A stretch of DNA of 64,000 nucleotides, from contig NZ_MOBM01000019.1 in NCBI RefSeq assembly GCF_003732275.1, forward strand, positions 248,001 through 312,000, in the 5' to 3' direction. Source of the DNA: Pseudomonas frederiksbergensis (GTDB taxonomy: Bacteria; Pseudomonadota; Gammaproteobacteria; Pseudomonadales; Pseudomonadaceae). This document shows, piece by piece, positions 17,285 through 24,615 of the stretch. Below the pieces are notes generated by a model, which did not search any database, was not told the origin of the DNA, and saw nothing but the letters and a program-made list of their open reading frames with translations. Numbering within the stretch: the stretch's first letter is position 1; every line of letters starts with the position of its first letter. A program made the translations under genes and the position numbers.

Positions 17285-17608
17285 CTAGTCCGAAGAACGA
17301 ACCCGCAACCGCCGCCCAACCACATCCAGCACATCACACCCATCCCGCAACGGAATGGCACAGAGCAAGGCAAAGTCACTAAGAATGAACGACTCACACT
17401 CGACTGAACCGCGCATCGACATATTCTCAAGCACCTGCGTGACGGCGCGAATTCGATAGCTGGCAGCGTCATACAAAACATCGAGCGGCGCGTGGGTATC
17501 GACGAACAGCGTGGGCATGTCTGTGCAGTTGCTGGTCAATGCCATGAAGCGGTTTTCTGGATGAGGGATTATTTTTTCGTAGGGTGGATCGGGGGTCAGT
17601 GTTTTCAT
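17285..17608 (-). CDS. Small Pseudomonas protein, DUF3077/DUF6124-like
   Basis: The 107-residue product starts MKTLTPDPPYE, a start style seen in a family of small Pseudomonas proteins annotated as DUF3077 or DUF6124. The middle (DAASYRIRAVTQVLEN) is helical, and the C-terminal part contains SFILSDFALLCAIPLRDGC. No catalytic motif, signal peptide or membrane segment is seen, and the function is unknown. It lies alone between repeats and the Rhs island. A structured leader lies 43-122 bases upstream of the start. The family assignment is from memory of sequence style and is moderate. Confidence 0.6.
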   Translation of the reverse strand: MKTLTPDPPYEKIIPHPENRFMALTSNCTDMPTLFVDTHAPLDVLYDAASYRIRAVTQVLENMSMRGSVECESFILSDFALLCAIPLRDGCDVLDVVGRRLRVRSSD

Positions 17609-17650
17609 TTTTTGAGACCTTTGGCGGATAAATTTAAGCTACCAACGGCC

Positions 17651-17730
17651 TTTCCTACGGGCTTGGGTGGCAGCCGTACGCGGGAGTAGGAAACTGAGGA
17701 ATCCACCAAACTCAGCCACGCCGAAGCGTG
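17651..17730 (-). promoter_or_regulatory. Structured 5' leader upstream of the small DUF gene
   Basis: Read on the minus strand, a CACGC-TTCG-GCGTG hairpin (17717-17730) with a stable UUCG tetraloop is followed by TTTCCTAC ... GTAGGAAA, a perfect 8-bp closing stem (17651-17658 with 17686-17693) that encloses GGCT/AGCC arms. The start codon of the DUF gene lies 43 bases beyond. This resembles a cis-acting RNA leader; no known riboswitch class is recognised. Confidence 0.4.
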
Positions 17731-18005
17731 TCCCGCGCACAGCCGCCGCGAACGATCTTACGGACACGAATTAAGTGCCGCAATCAAACGACAGCGCTGA
17801 TGCGCGGTAAATCTCCAAGGGCTCCTACACCCTGCCACTGCATATGCAGCGACAGCCAAAGACTATCCCTGCAACCCATCGCCCACCAGTTCATGGAAGC
17901 CGTCACAACTTGAAGGAAACTTCCGATGAGCTTGCCCGGAAATTTCGTAATAGTTACGAGGTCTTTAAACAACACTCAAACATTCCGCAGTGCTGGCAAT
18001 TGGCA
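17731..18005. other. Non-coding gap between the DUF-gene leader and the Rhs-immunity region
   Basis: Only short reading frames without family resemblance or ribosome sites occur here. I see no toxin or immunity remnant, RNA gene or clear promoter. Confidence 0.5.
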
Positions 18006-18082
18006 TTGAGAATGCCGACGCGTGGGATCCCAGGCTGACAGGCGCTACCTTCTCCATCACCAGCTGGACTGATCTTCAAGAC
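18006..18082 (-). repeat. 3' block A, copy of the block at 18597-18673
   Basis: A 77-base block covering the last codons and 3' flank of the distal immunity gene. It matches the block at 18597-18673 at 67 of 77 positions, including an identical 22-base outer end (TTGAGAATGCCGACGCGTGG plus GA). Two-thirds of it lies outside coding sequence. Confidence 0.85.
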
Positions 18083-18476
18083 TTGCTCTATGAAGATCAT
18101 CTTTCCACTCTAAGCTTGCCAACCTGTATATATCCTCAAAAAAACCGCGAGGATCTACTATCTCCGTCTCATCCCACGCGATAGTAATGCATTCATCGTA
18201 ATCACTTTCAAACTGTGCAGAAAAATCAAACTCCCTATCGGCCAACGCCCCTTCAAGAATCTTAAATAGAGCAAACCGATGCCTGTAACTTAGGCAGCCC
18301 AAACCACGCAGCACAAACTTTCTAATTACTTCACATCGTTCCTGACGAAGATCAGGGTTATATTTCCTAAGGACCTCTCCTAATTCCTCCTCCCGATCAT
18401 AAATCTCAAGCCCCCCTAAAATATAAGAAAGTCGAGGCTCCCAAGGTAGGCTTACCTTTTCAAATGGAGATTTCAA
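18057..18476 (-). CDS. Second (distal) putative Rhs immunity protein
   Basis: This is a paralogue of the gene just upstream and exactly the same length (139 residues) if it starts at the TTG at 18474-18476, which has GAGG eight bases before it. A longer frame to 18539 exists but would overlap the toxin remnant. Motifs shared with the proximal copy are IYDREE, an NP pair, LGxLSYRH, DPRGF, and a C-terminal W-K-D-L ... ASLED ... SW. There are no signal peptide, membrane or enzyme motifs, which fits a cytosolic immunity protein. It is AT-rich compared with the Rhs core. Its position behind a toxin 3' remnant suggests an older or alternative immunity gene kept after toxin exchange. The role is inferred from context. 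Confidence 0.65.
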   Translation of the reverse strand: MKSPFEKVSLPWEPRLSYILGGLEIYDREEELGEVLRKYNPDLRQERCEVIRKFVLRGLGCLSYRHRFALFKILEGALADREFDFSAQFESDYDECITIAWDETEIVDPRGFFEDIYRLASLEWKDDLHRASLEDQSSW

Positions 18477-18492
18477 AATCTGTTCCTCGCTT

Positions 18493-18570
18493 TTATCTCG
18501 GAAAAGCTGTAAATGGGCGCCTGGTGTTATTTTTATCAAACCTCGCTTCTACCTCATTCAACCTAAGCAT
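18493..18570 (-). pseudogene. Remnant 3' end of a second Rhs toxin domain
   Basis: Between the two immunity genes a 25-codon frame ending in TAA reads LRLNEVEARFDKNN and then TRRPFTAFPR. The active Rhs protein ends RLNEDLNWFEVKFDKDN, then VLRPFTAYPSGRK. The match, with one five-residue gap, and the same position just before an immunity gene identify it as the last codons of a homologous toxin C-terminus. Homology stops at about 18566, beyond which lies the 3' block of the proximal immunity gene. Nothing else of this toxin remains. Confidence 0.75.
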
Positions 18571-18596
18571 AAAGGGGACGAATTTATTTATTACTC

Positions 18597-18673
18597 TTGA
18601 GAATGCCGACGCGTGGGAGTCCAGACTGACAGGCACCACCTTATCCATCACCAACTGTCCCGATCTTCAAGAC
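18597..18673 (-). repeat. 3' block B, copy of the block at 18006-18082
   Basis: It covers the end and 3' flank of the proximal immunity gene and precedes the toxin remnant. It shares 67 of 77 positions with block A. The pair could have served as recombination homology for insertion or duplication of a toxin/immunity unit. Confidence 0.85.
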
Positions 18674-19067
18674 TCGCCAAAAGAAGATCTTCCTTCCATG
18701 CCTCCTGAGCCAACATATAGACATCTTGAAGAAATCCACGGGGATCCTCCAATGCATACCACTCACCACGCGGCCAACTGCCTGCATCTTCTTCATCTAT
18801 ATCAAACAAACTCTGAAAATCATAAGACGCATCGCTTAGCTTTTCCGCTAGAAAATCCATCAGCACGAGCTTATGTCTATAGGACAGATAACCTAGATTC
18901 AAGCTGTATCTTTTGATCAGCTCCGCTCTGTCAAAGCGGTCATTAGGATTAAAAACTTCCAGTTCCGCACCCCGAGTTTCCTCGCGATCATAAACATCAA
19001 AAACGCCAATAAACCACATCAAATCTGGTTGAAACTCTTCATTTAAAAATGGATCTCGCAACATCAT
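18648..19067 (-). CDS. Putative immunity protein for the adjacent Rhs toxin
   Basis: A 139-residue acidic protein whose ATG overlaps the Rhs stop (ATGA), with GGGGAG four bases before the start, so it is translated right after the toxin. That position defines cognate immunity genes of Rhs/CDI-type effectors. Visible motifs are VYDREET, LGYLSYRH, DPRGFLQD and ASLEDRDSW; no signal peptide, membrane segment or enzyme motif is seen. I do not recognise a named immunity family. A paralogue of equal length follows downstream. Low GC relative to the Rhs core suggests it moved with the toxin domain. Confidence 0.75.
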   Translation of the reverse strand: MMLRDPFLNEEFQPDLMWFIGVFDVYDREETRGAELEVFNPNDRFDRAELIKRYSLNLGYLSYRHKLVLMDFLAEKLSDASYDFQSLFDIDEEDAGSWPRGEWYALEDPRGFLQDVYMLAQEAWKEDLLLASLEDRDSW

Positions 19068-22000
19068 TTTCTCCCCGAAGGATAAGCAGTAAAAGGCCGC
19101 AGCACATTATCCTTATCGAACTTAACTTCAAACCAATTCAGATCTTCATTTAGTCTTGGGTTACTAACCTCTTTCTTGTTTGGCTTATAACCACGCCCGG
19201 CCCCAGGTAGTTCCATCCTTACAATCGGATACTGATTGTGGTCCTTCCCTGTATGCGGGCTCAAACCTAACGCTTCCCTTGTCATAGCTTTATTCAACGC
19301 CCCCAAATGCATACGCCAGTTTCTGAATTGAGAGCTCGAGTTCCCTTTAGCGCCTTTCGGAACCTCACCGGTATGAGGATCGGCCCCATTAACTGCTCGT
19401 TGTTTGAGCGCTTGGTCAGATATTTCTGAGCTGTGTTTTTTGACTGTGTGCATATCGTATTTTGCTTCCATTTCTTCAACACGGCGCTTCGCATTCGCCT
19501 CAGCCAACTCATCAATCCTCGCCCTCCGCTGATCACCCGTCAGCTTCGGTAGCTTCGGCTCACCTTCATCAACCTTAACGCCAGTCGTATCATCCGGCGC
19601 CCCACACCCAGGCTTATTCGGTGGCGGACAGCTCCCGCTCAACCCCAACGGATCAACCCAGCCCGTCGGATTCGGCGTGTATTGATACTGGTTCAGCCCA
19701 CCCGCCAACTTGATCGGGTCCGGTGTCAGGTACCGACCAACATCCGGATCATAGTACCGATGCCGGTTGTAGTGCAGGCCGCTCTCGGCGTCGAAGTACT
19801 GTCCTTGAAACCGCAACGGTTGCTCAAGTTGCTCGCCCCCACCCAGCGCCAGGTGCGTGACTTTACCGTAGGCGCTGTACTTCGCTGACCAAACAATCTC
19901 GCCACCAAAATCGGTCAGTTCCTGCGGCGTGCCGAGGTGGTCGAGTTGGTAGTAAAACGGGCAGGCCTTTTTCGGGCCTTTGCCGTCGAGCATCGCCAGC
20001 GGGCGGAAGCTGCCGGGCTCGTAGACGTAGCTGCGGTAGTGTTCGCGGCTGCTTTCGGCGACGAAGTTATCGCCTTGCCAGAAGAATTCGGTGGTGTGGC
20101 CGTCGACAATTTTGGCGATGCGGCGGCCGAAGGCGTCGTAGCGGTAGTTGGCGGTGCGACCGTCCGGGGTGGTGACGCCGATCAAGCGGTGTTGGCAGTC
20201 GTAGCGGTATTCGGTGACGAGTTTTTGCCCGGTGCCGCGGCGTTCGCGAATGAGGTTGCCGAAGGCGTCGTAGTCGTAATGCCGGTCGCCCTGCATGAGC
20301 AGGCGATTACCCAGCACCTTCGCGACGCCGGGGCGGTCCTGCATCAGCAGGTTGCCGGCCGGGTCGTGGGCGAAGGTTTCCGGTGGGTCGTCGCGGGTGT
20401 GGCGGACGCGGGTCAGGTGGTTGAGTGCATCGTAGTAATAGCTGCGCTGGCCATGGCGGCTGTCGGCGATGGTCGCCAGGTTGCCGTTGACTGCGTAGCT
20501 GTAGTGACGCATGTACAGCGGACGGGATTGCTGGTTGATGGCGTGGGCTTGCAACCGGCCTTGTTCGTCGTAGTGATATTGGCTGGTGAGCTGACCTTGT
20601 TGACGCTGCAGTTCGCGGCCGAAAGCAAATTGGTGAGTGGTGAGCCGCGCGCCATTAAGGTCAATCGCCGTCAGCGCACCACCCTTGGCATGGTGGTAAT
20701 CGAGCTTGCTGCTGTCCGGCAGGCGCAGGCGGTTGAGCTGGCCGCAGGCGTCGTAGCCGTAACGCAAGGTGCCCCAGCCCTGGTGCTCGGTGATCAGGCG
20801 ATCCTGCTGGTCGTACTCGAATTCCAGCGGATGGTCGTGGCCGTCGTCGACACTGGTCAGTCGGCCCAACGAGTCGTAGCGGTACTCGACGTTGATGCCG
20901 TCGGGCAGCGTCTTGACCAATAGGCGACCGGCCGAATCCCGTTGATACCCGGTAACCAGCTGCGAGCCGTCATCGCCGAACTCGGTTTTTTCCAGCAAAT
21001 GACCGTTGAGGTCATAGACATACGCGGTGCGGCGGCCGTCGAAGCCGGTTTCCTGTCGGATCAATCCGTTGGGCGTGTAGTCCAGGCGATATTGTTCGCC
21101 GGATTCGTTTTCGATTTCCGTGAGCCGTAACTGCGCGTTGTCGTAGCGATACTGGAGCTGGGTGCCATCAGGGTTGATCCGGCGGCTGACCAGATGCAGA
21201 TCGTCGGCGTATTCGTAGCGGGTGACGCGGCCCAGTTCATCGCGTTCGGCGGTGATCTTGCCGTAGGCGTTGTAACTAAAGGCGCGGCTGGCCCCGGTAG
21301 GCAGCGTCGTCTGAACCAGTCGGCCGACGGTATCCCATTGGTACTGGGTGAGCGCACCGTGTTCGTCCTGACGGGTCGTCTGCCGCCCCAGCGCATCGTA
21401 GGAAAAGCGTCGCTGCCCGCCATCCGGCAGCGTTTCCTCGACCAGCTGCCCCAAGGCATTCCAGACGAACACATGGCGGCTGGTGTCCGGGTAGCGGATC
21501 GATAGCAGTCGGCCTTGTTCGTCGTAGTGATAATGGGTGACCTGGCCGTCGGGATCGGTGGCCTCGGTAACATCCCCCTGGGTATTGCGCTGATACTTCC
21601 ACACCGCTTTGCCGCGATAGCGCGCATGCAGGAAACCGTTGCGATATTCGTAGGCCGTCGGCTCGTCTTGCGGCGGAATCAGCGCCACCAACCGCCCGAC
21701 TTCGTCGTAGCGATATTCAGTGACGGCCCCGAGCGGATCCTGCTCGGCAATCAGCCGGCCCTGATCGTCATAGGCCTTGAGGTGTTCGCCACCGTCCAGC
21801 TCGACCTTGCGCACCAGCCGCGCCCGGTCATCGTGAACGTAAACCTCTTCGCTGCCATCGATGTTCTGGACGGTGACGCTGCCTTGGTCATCCCAGACGT
21901 AGCACGCATCCATCTGCGCAAACGACGCCCAGTGCCGGATGCAACGCGCCGCCTTGCCAGACCGTTCCCACTCCCAAAAGAAACTCGCCCCACCGGCCAG

Positions 22001-23869
22001 TTGCCGCTGCAGAATGACGTGCTGATCGTCGTAGTCGTAGCGCTCGCTTTCCCCGGCGGCGTTGCTCGCTTCGATCAGTTGCGCGCATTTGTCGTAGCGG
22101 TAACTGATCAGCGTTTGCTCGGTGTGCCAGGCCTCATCGAGGGTCTTCGCCGGGACAAACACCTGGTAGTCGACGGCGATCAGATGAGCGCGGTCATAGC
22201 GCAACAGCAAGGCGCGGCCGGCACCGTTGTCGAGGCGTTGAATGCGCTCCTGGCGGTCGCGGGTGATGCGCAATCGGTTGTCGTACGCGTCGCTGATCGC
22301 CGTCAGACGACCGTTATGAAAGTGGTAGAAACGCGCGTCGTCGCCAGCCTGGGCGAGGATCAGTTCTTCAGGGTCATCGCCGAGATAAATCGCGGCGCGA
22401 GAGAGGCTGTTGTGGATCGCCGGGCGTTCGTGGTTCGGCAGCGGGAACGTGGTGCGACGGTTTTCGTGGTCGATCCAAATGACGCTGTCGTCATCGATTT
22501 CCAGTCGATGGGCGAGCGTATGACTCCAGCCGAAGCCGAGGCCGCAGTCGATCTCGGCGGCGCTGGTGCGATAGAGCCGGGTGAAGTCAAACGGCAGAAT
22601 GCCGTCCAGCGAACCATCGGTGAGGGTCAGCAGTTCTTCGCCGGTAACCATCGACACCGGGCATTTATTGGTCGCGGTTTTATCGGCGGAATCGGCGCTG
22701 TCGCCGTTGGGGTTTTTCGCCTGATCCGGGACGTCGTCGTGGTGTTCGTCTTTTTTCAGTGTGGTGTTCTTGCGGCCATTCCAGCGCAATTGCATGCGAC
22801 CCTTTTTCAGTCCCGCTGCAACACCGCGCGCGGCGACTTTTTTATAGCGGTCGACGTACTCCATGAAGTTGTTGATGATCGCGACCATCGACTTCACGAA
22901 GCCCATTGCGACCTGAAAAATCTGCGCGCTGTACTTGGCCAGGCGTACCGTCAACCAGGCAATGCCAACCCCGACCACACTCAGCACCAAGCCAATCAAC
23001 AAGTCGATGACCAAGCCGACCACGACCTTGGAAATGGCTTCAGCCGAGGCCCCGGCAAGTTGCGAAGGTGGCAACGCTTCGAGCCATAGCACTGCGGTGC
23101 GCATCAGCAAACACAGCGCTGCCTCGTCACTGGCCAGCAACATGGCCTTTTCCATTTTGTCTGGGGCAGTGACGGCCAGATTGGCGAGTTGGGCTGCACT
23201 TTCACCGAGCTTTTCGGCAAAGGCGTCGGGGTCTTTCAGGATGTCGGTGAGTTCACCAATACCATCCCAAACAGCCTGAATCGCCGCCCAACCTCCCGCG
23301 AGCATTCCATTGCCCACAGCGGCCAACGATGCCGATGTCGATTGCTGCGGCCATTGCGGTTTGAACCCCTCCCACTCCTTGCGCAGCCAGCCCTCCAGCT
23401 CTGTGGTCAGGCCGTCGTAGGAGGAGAACAGATCATCGATTTGGTCTGGGGTAACTTCACCTTGAACATGAACGCGATAGAACTTGCCGGGTAAGCCTTC
23501 AAACTGTCCTTTACCGTTTTCATCGAGCGTCACAGGCGTCGACTTACCGCCATCCTGGGCAATCACATCGACCTGAATATTCCCCAACGGAATGTCATAA
23601 ACCGATTCGAACTTGCTCTCGATCTCCAGAATTCCGCTGTCCGGACACTGCGCAACGCTGGAGAAAAAATCGTCATCGCGACTACTGACCGACTTGCTGG
23701 TATTTCCCAGCTTGATCTTCCGCTCCATGTCCATCAGCGACGGCATATCCGTAACTCGGCTAACCCTGTCCGCATTCCGGCTCAAGAAGCTGCCAAGTTG
23801 CTGACGATATAAACTCAAGGTGTCTTTGAAACCGTCGAGTTCCTGCTCGATCCGTACGATCTGATCCAT
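19064..23869 (-). CDS. Rhs-family polymorphic toxin, putative type VI secretion effector
   Basis: The 1601 residues fall into four parts. Residues 1-400 form a non-PAAR N-terminal region with a hydrophobic segment near 279-310. A DUF6531-type entry follows (CPVSMVTGEELLTLTDGSLD, near 403). Many YD repeats then lead to the Rhs core end with YYDPDVGRYLTPDPI and, closing it, DPLGL (to residue 1410). The 191-residue variable C-terminus (19064-19639) is AT-richer and carries HTVKKH, SSSQFRNW and a final RPFTAYP. This is the presumed toxin; the H-x4-H motif and TAYP ending are compatible with RNase-type toxins, but no named family is recognised. It begins one base into the stop of the DUF4123 adaptor gene, downstream of vgrG, and ends overlapping its immunity gene. 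Confidence 0.9.
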   Translation of the reverse strand: MDQIVRIEQELDGFKDTLSLYRQQLGSFLSRNADRVSRVTDMPSLMDMERKIKLGNTSKSVSSRDDDFFSSVAQCPDSGILEIESKFESVYDIPLGNIQVDVIAQDGGKSTPVTLDENGKGQFEGLPGKFYRVHVQGEVTPDQIDDLFSSYDGLTTELEGWLRKEWEGFKPQWPQQSTSASLAAVGNGMLAGGWAAIQAVWDGIGELTDILKDPDAFAEKLGESAAQLANLAVTAPDKMEKAMLLASDEAALCLLMRTAVLWLEALPPSQLAGASAEAISKVVVGLVIDLLIGLVLSVVGVGIAWLTVRLAKYSAQIFQVAMGFVKSMVAIINNFMEYVDRYKKVAARGVAAGLKKGRMQLRWNGRKNTTLKKDEHHDDVPDQAKNPNGDSADSADKTATNKCPVSMVTGEELLTLTDGSLDGILPFDFTRLYRTSAAEIDCGLGFGWSHTLAHRLEIDDDSVIWIDHENRRTTFPLPNHERPAIHNSLSRAAIYLGDDPEELILAQAGDDARFYHFHNGRLTAISDAYDNRLRITRDRQERIQRLDNGAGRALLLRYDRAHLIAVDYQVFVPAKTLDEAWHTEQTLISYRYDKCAQLIEASNAAGESERYDYDDQHVILQRQLAGGASFFWEWERSGKAARCIRHWASFAQMDACYVWDDQGSVTVQNIDGSEEVYVHDDRARLVRKVELDGGEHLKAYDDQGRLIAEQDPLGAVTEYRYDEVGRLVALIPPQDEPTAYEYRNGFLHARYRGKAVWKYQRNTQGDVTEATDPDGQVTHYHYDEQGRLLSIRYPDTSRHVFVWNALGQLVEETLPDGGQRRFSYDALGRQTTRQDEHGALTQYQWDTVGRLVQTTLPTGASRAFSYNAYGKITAERDELGRVTRYEYADDLHLVSRRINPDGTQLQYRYDNAQLRLTEIENESGEQYRLDYTPNGLIRQETGFDGRRTAYVYDLNGHLLEKTEFGDDGSQLVTGYQRDSAGRLLVKTLPDGINVEYRYDSLGRLTSVDDGHDHPLEFEYDQQDRLITEHQGWGTLRYGYDACGQLNRLRLPDSSKLDYHHAKGGALTAIDLNGARLTTHQFAFGRELQRQQGQLTSQYHYDEQGRLQAHAINQQSRPLYMRHYSYAVNGNLATIADSRHGQRSYYYDALNHLTRVRHTRDDPPETFAHDPAGNLLMQDRPGVAKVLGNRLLMQGDRHYDYDAFGNLIRERRGTGQKLVTEYRYDCQHRLIGVTTPDGRTANYRYDAFGRRIAKIVDGHTTEFFWQGDNFVAESSREHYRSYVYEPGSFRPLAMLDGKGPKKACPFYYQLDHLGTPQELTDFGGEIVWSAKYSAYGKVTHLALGGGEQLEQPLRFQGQYFDAESGLHYNRHRYYDPDVGRYLTPDPIKLAGGLNQYQYTPNPTGWVDPLGLSGSCPPPNKPGCGAPDDTTGVKVDEGEPKLPKLTGDQRRARIDELAEANAKRRVEEMEAKYDMHTVKKHSSEISDQALKQRAVNGADPHTGEVPKGAKGNSSSQFRNWRMHLGALNKAMTREALGLSPHTGKDHNQYPIVRMELPGAGRGYKPNKKEVSNPRLNEDLNWFEVKFDKDNVLRPFTAYPSGRK

Positions 23870-24615
23870 CAGTCCAGCTCCGATATCAGGTAATCCACCA
23901 AGGCTGATTTCGGTGCTTGAGGCAGGTCCGGCGCTTGCAAAAAGATCGCAACTTTGTGCCGCAATACGCGCTCTGAGAACGCCTCATATAAATCAGGTCG
24001 ATCCTCGCTCAACCACTTCATCAAGTTGTTGATTCGGGTTGTGGCGGACTCAGTGGAGAGGTGTTTGAGCAGTGATTCGGAAACGTCCCACCACGGAAAC
24101 TCCCTAGCGGCTTTCAATGCACTGCCACCGATATCGAGCGCTTGCCCATTGATCAAACAACGGTCAATGACAGGCATTAACTGCGTGGCGTTAACGTCGG
24201 CAGACTGAAGAATCGACAGCAAATAGCGCCCATCCCAGAACCGAAAAAACACCGCATTGCCGCTTGATAAAAGAACTTGAGTGAGGCTGCGCAAATGCTC
24301 GACCAGCACTTCTTGAGAGGCAGAAGAAACCGCCAACCACCCCCAATCACGAGCCTCAGTGGTAGCAACCCACTCCAGAAACTCACTATCCGCAGCGACA
24401 ATTCCGACATAGGGCATCACCGCTTCCCATTCGGCATATGCGGTGTCAGCCCAGATCGGGCTCGGCGCTTGAGCCGTGATCGAGCGTTTCCAGGCTTTAA
24501 ACGGTTCCGCAGCACTGGCACTGCTGAAAATCGCGAACAGTTGCTCCGACGGTTTCAGCGGCTGGCGCTCCAGCCAGGTGTGAGGTGACAAGGCATCAGG
24601 CGGCACAAACACCAT
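23869..24615 (-). CDS. DUF4123 effector-loading adaptor (Tap/TEC-type)
   Basis: DUF4123 proteins bind a particular effector and its VgrG and load the effector onto the type VI spike. The 248-residue product (start MVFVPPDALSPHTWLERQ) has family features: an N-terminal strand region with FAIFSSAS, the central MPYVGIVAADSEFLEWV, and FFRFWDGRYLLSIL. The chosen ATG overlaps the last 20 bases of vgrG; the open frame runs 22 codons further into vgrG without support. The stop overlaps the Rhs start (TGATG), so vgrG, adaptor and Rhs are coupled. It is probably the chaperone for the Rhs protein, which has no PAAR domain of its own. Confidence 0.85.
   Translation of the reverse strand: MVFVPPDALSPHTWLERQPLKPSEQLFAIFSSASAAEPFKAWKRSITAQAPSPIWADTAYAEWEAVMPYVGIVAADSEFLEWVATTEARDWGWLAVSSASQEVLVEHLRSLTQVLLSSGNAVFFRFWDGRYLLSILQSADVNATQLMPVIDRCLINGQALDIGGSALKAAREFPWWDVSESLLKHLSTESATTRINNLMKWLSEDRPDLYEAFSERVLRHKVAIFLQAPDLPQAPKSALVDYLISELD

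Noticed and set aside
16828..17288. Frames through the hexamer tract (repeated Leu-Ala or Ser-Lys)
   Set aside because: They are translations of a simple repeat and REP elements.
18002..18016. GGCATT-GAG-AATGCC hairpin after the distal immunity gene as a terminator
   Set aside because: Six base pairs, no T-tract, and not conserved in the matching block after the proximal gene.
17728..18038. Short frames between the DUF-gene leader and the immunity region
   Set aside because: No ribosome sites, no resemblance to each other or to known proteins; they read through the 3' block.
18477..18539. Longer N-terminus for the distal immunity gene
   Set aside because: These codons overlap the toxin remnant in another frame; the later TTG has a better ribosome site and gives exactly the length of the paralogue.
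21515..23089. 524-codon plus-strand frame over the rhs gene
   Set aside because: Shadow of the YD-repeat coding region; repetitive Val/Ala pattern mirrors the repeats.
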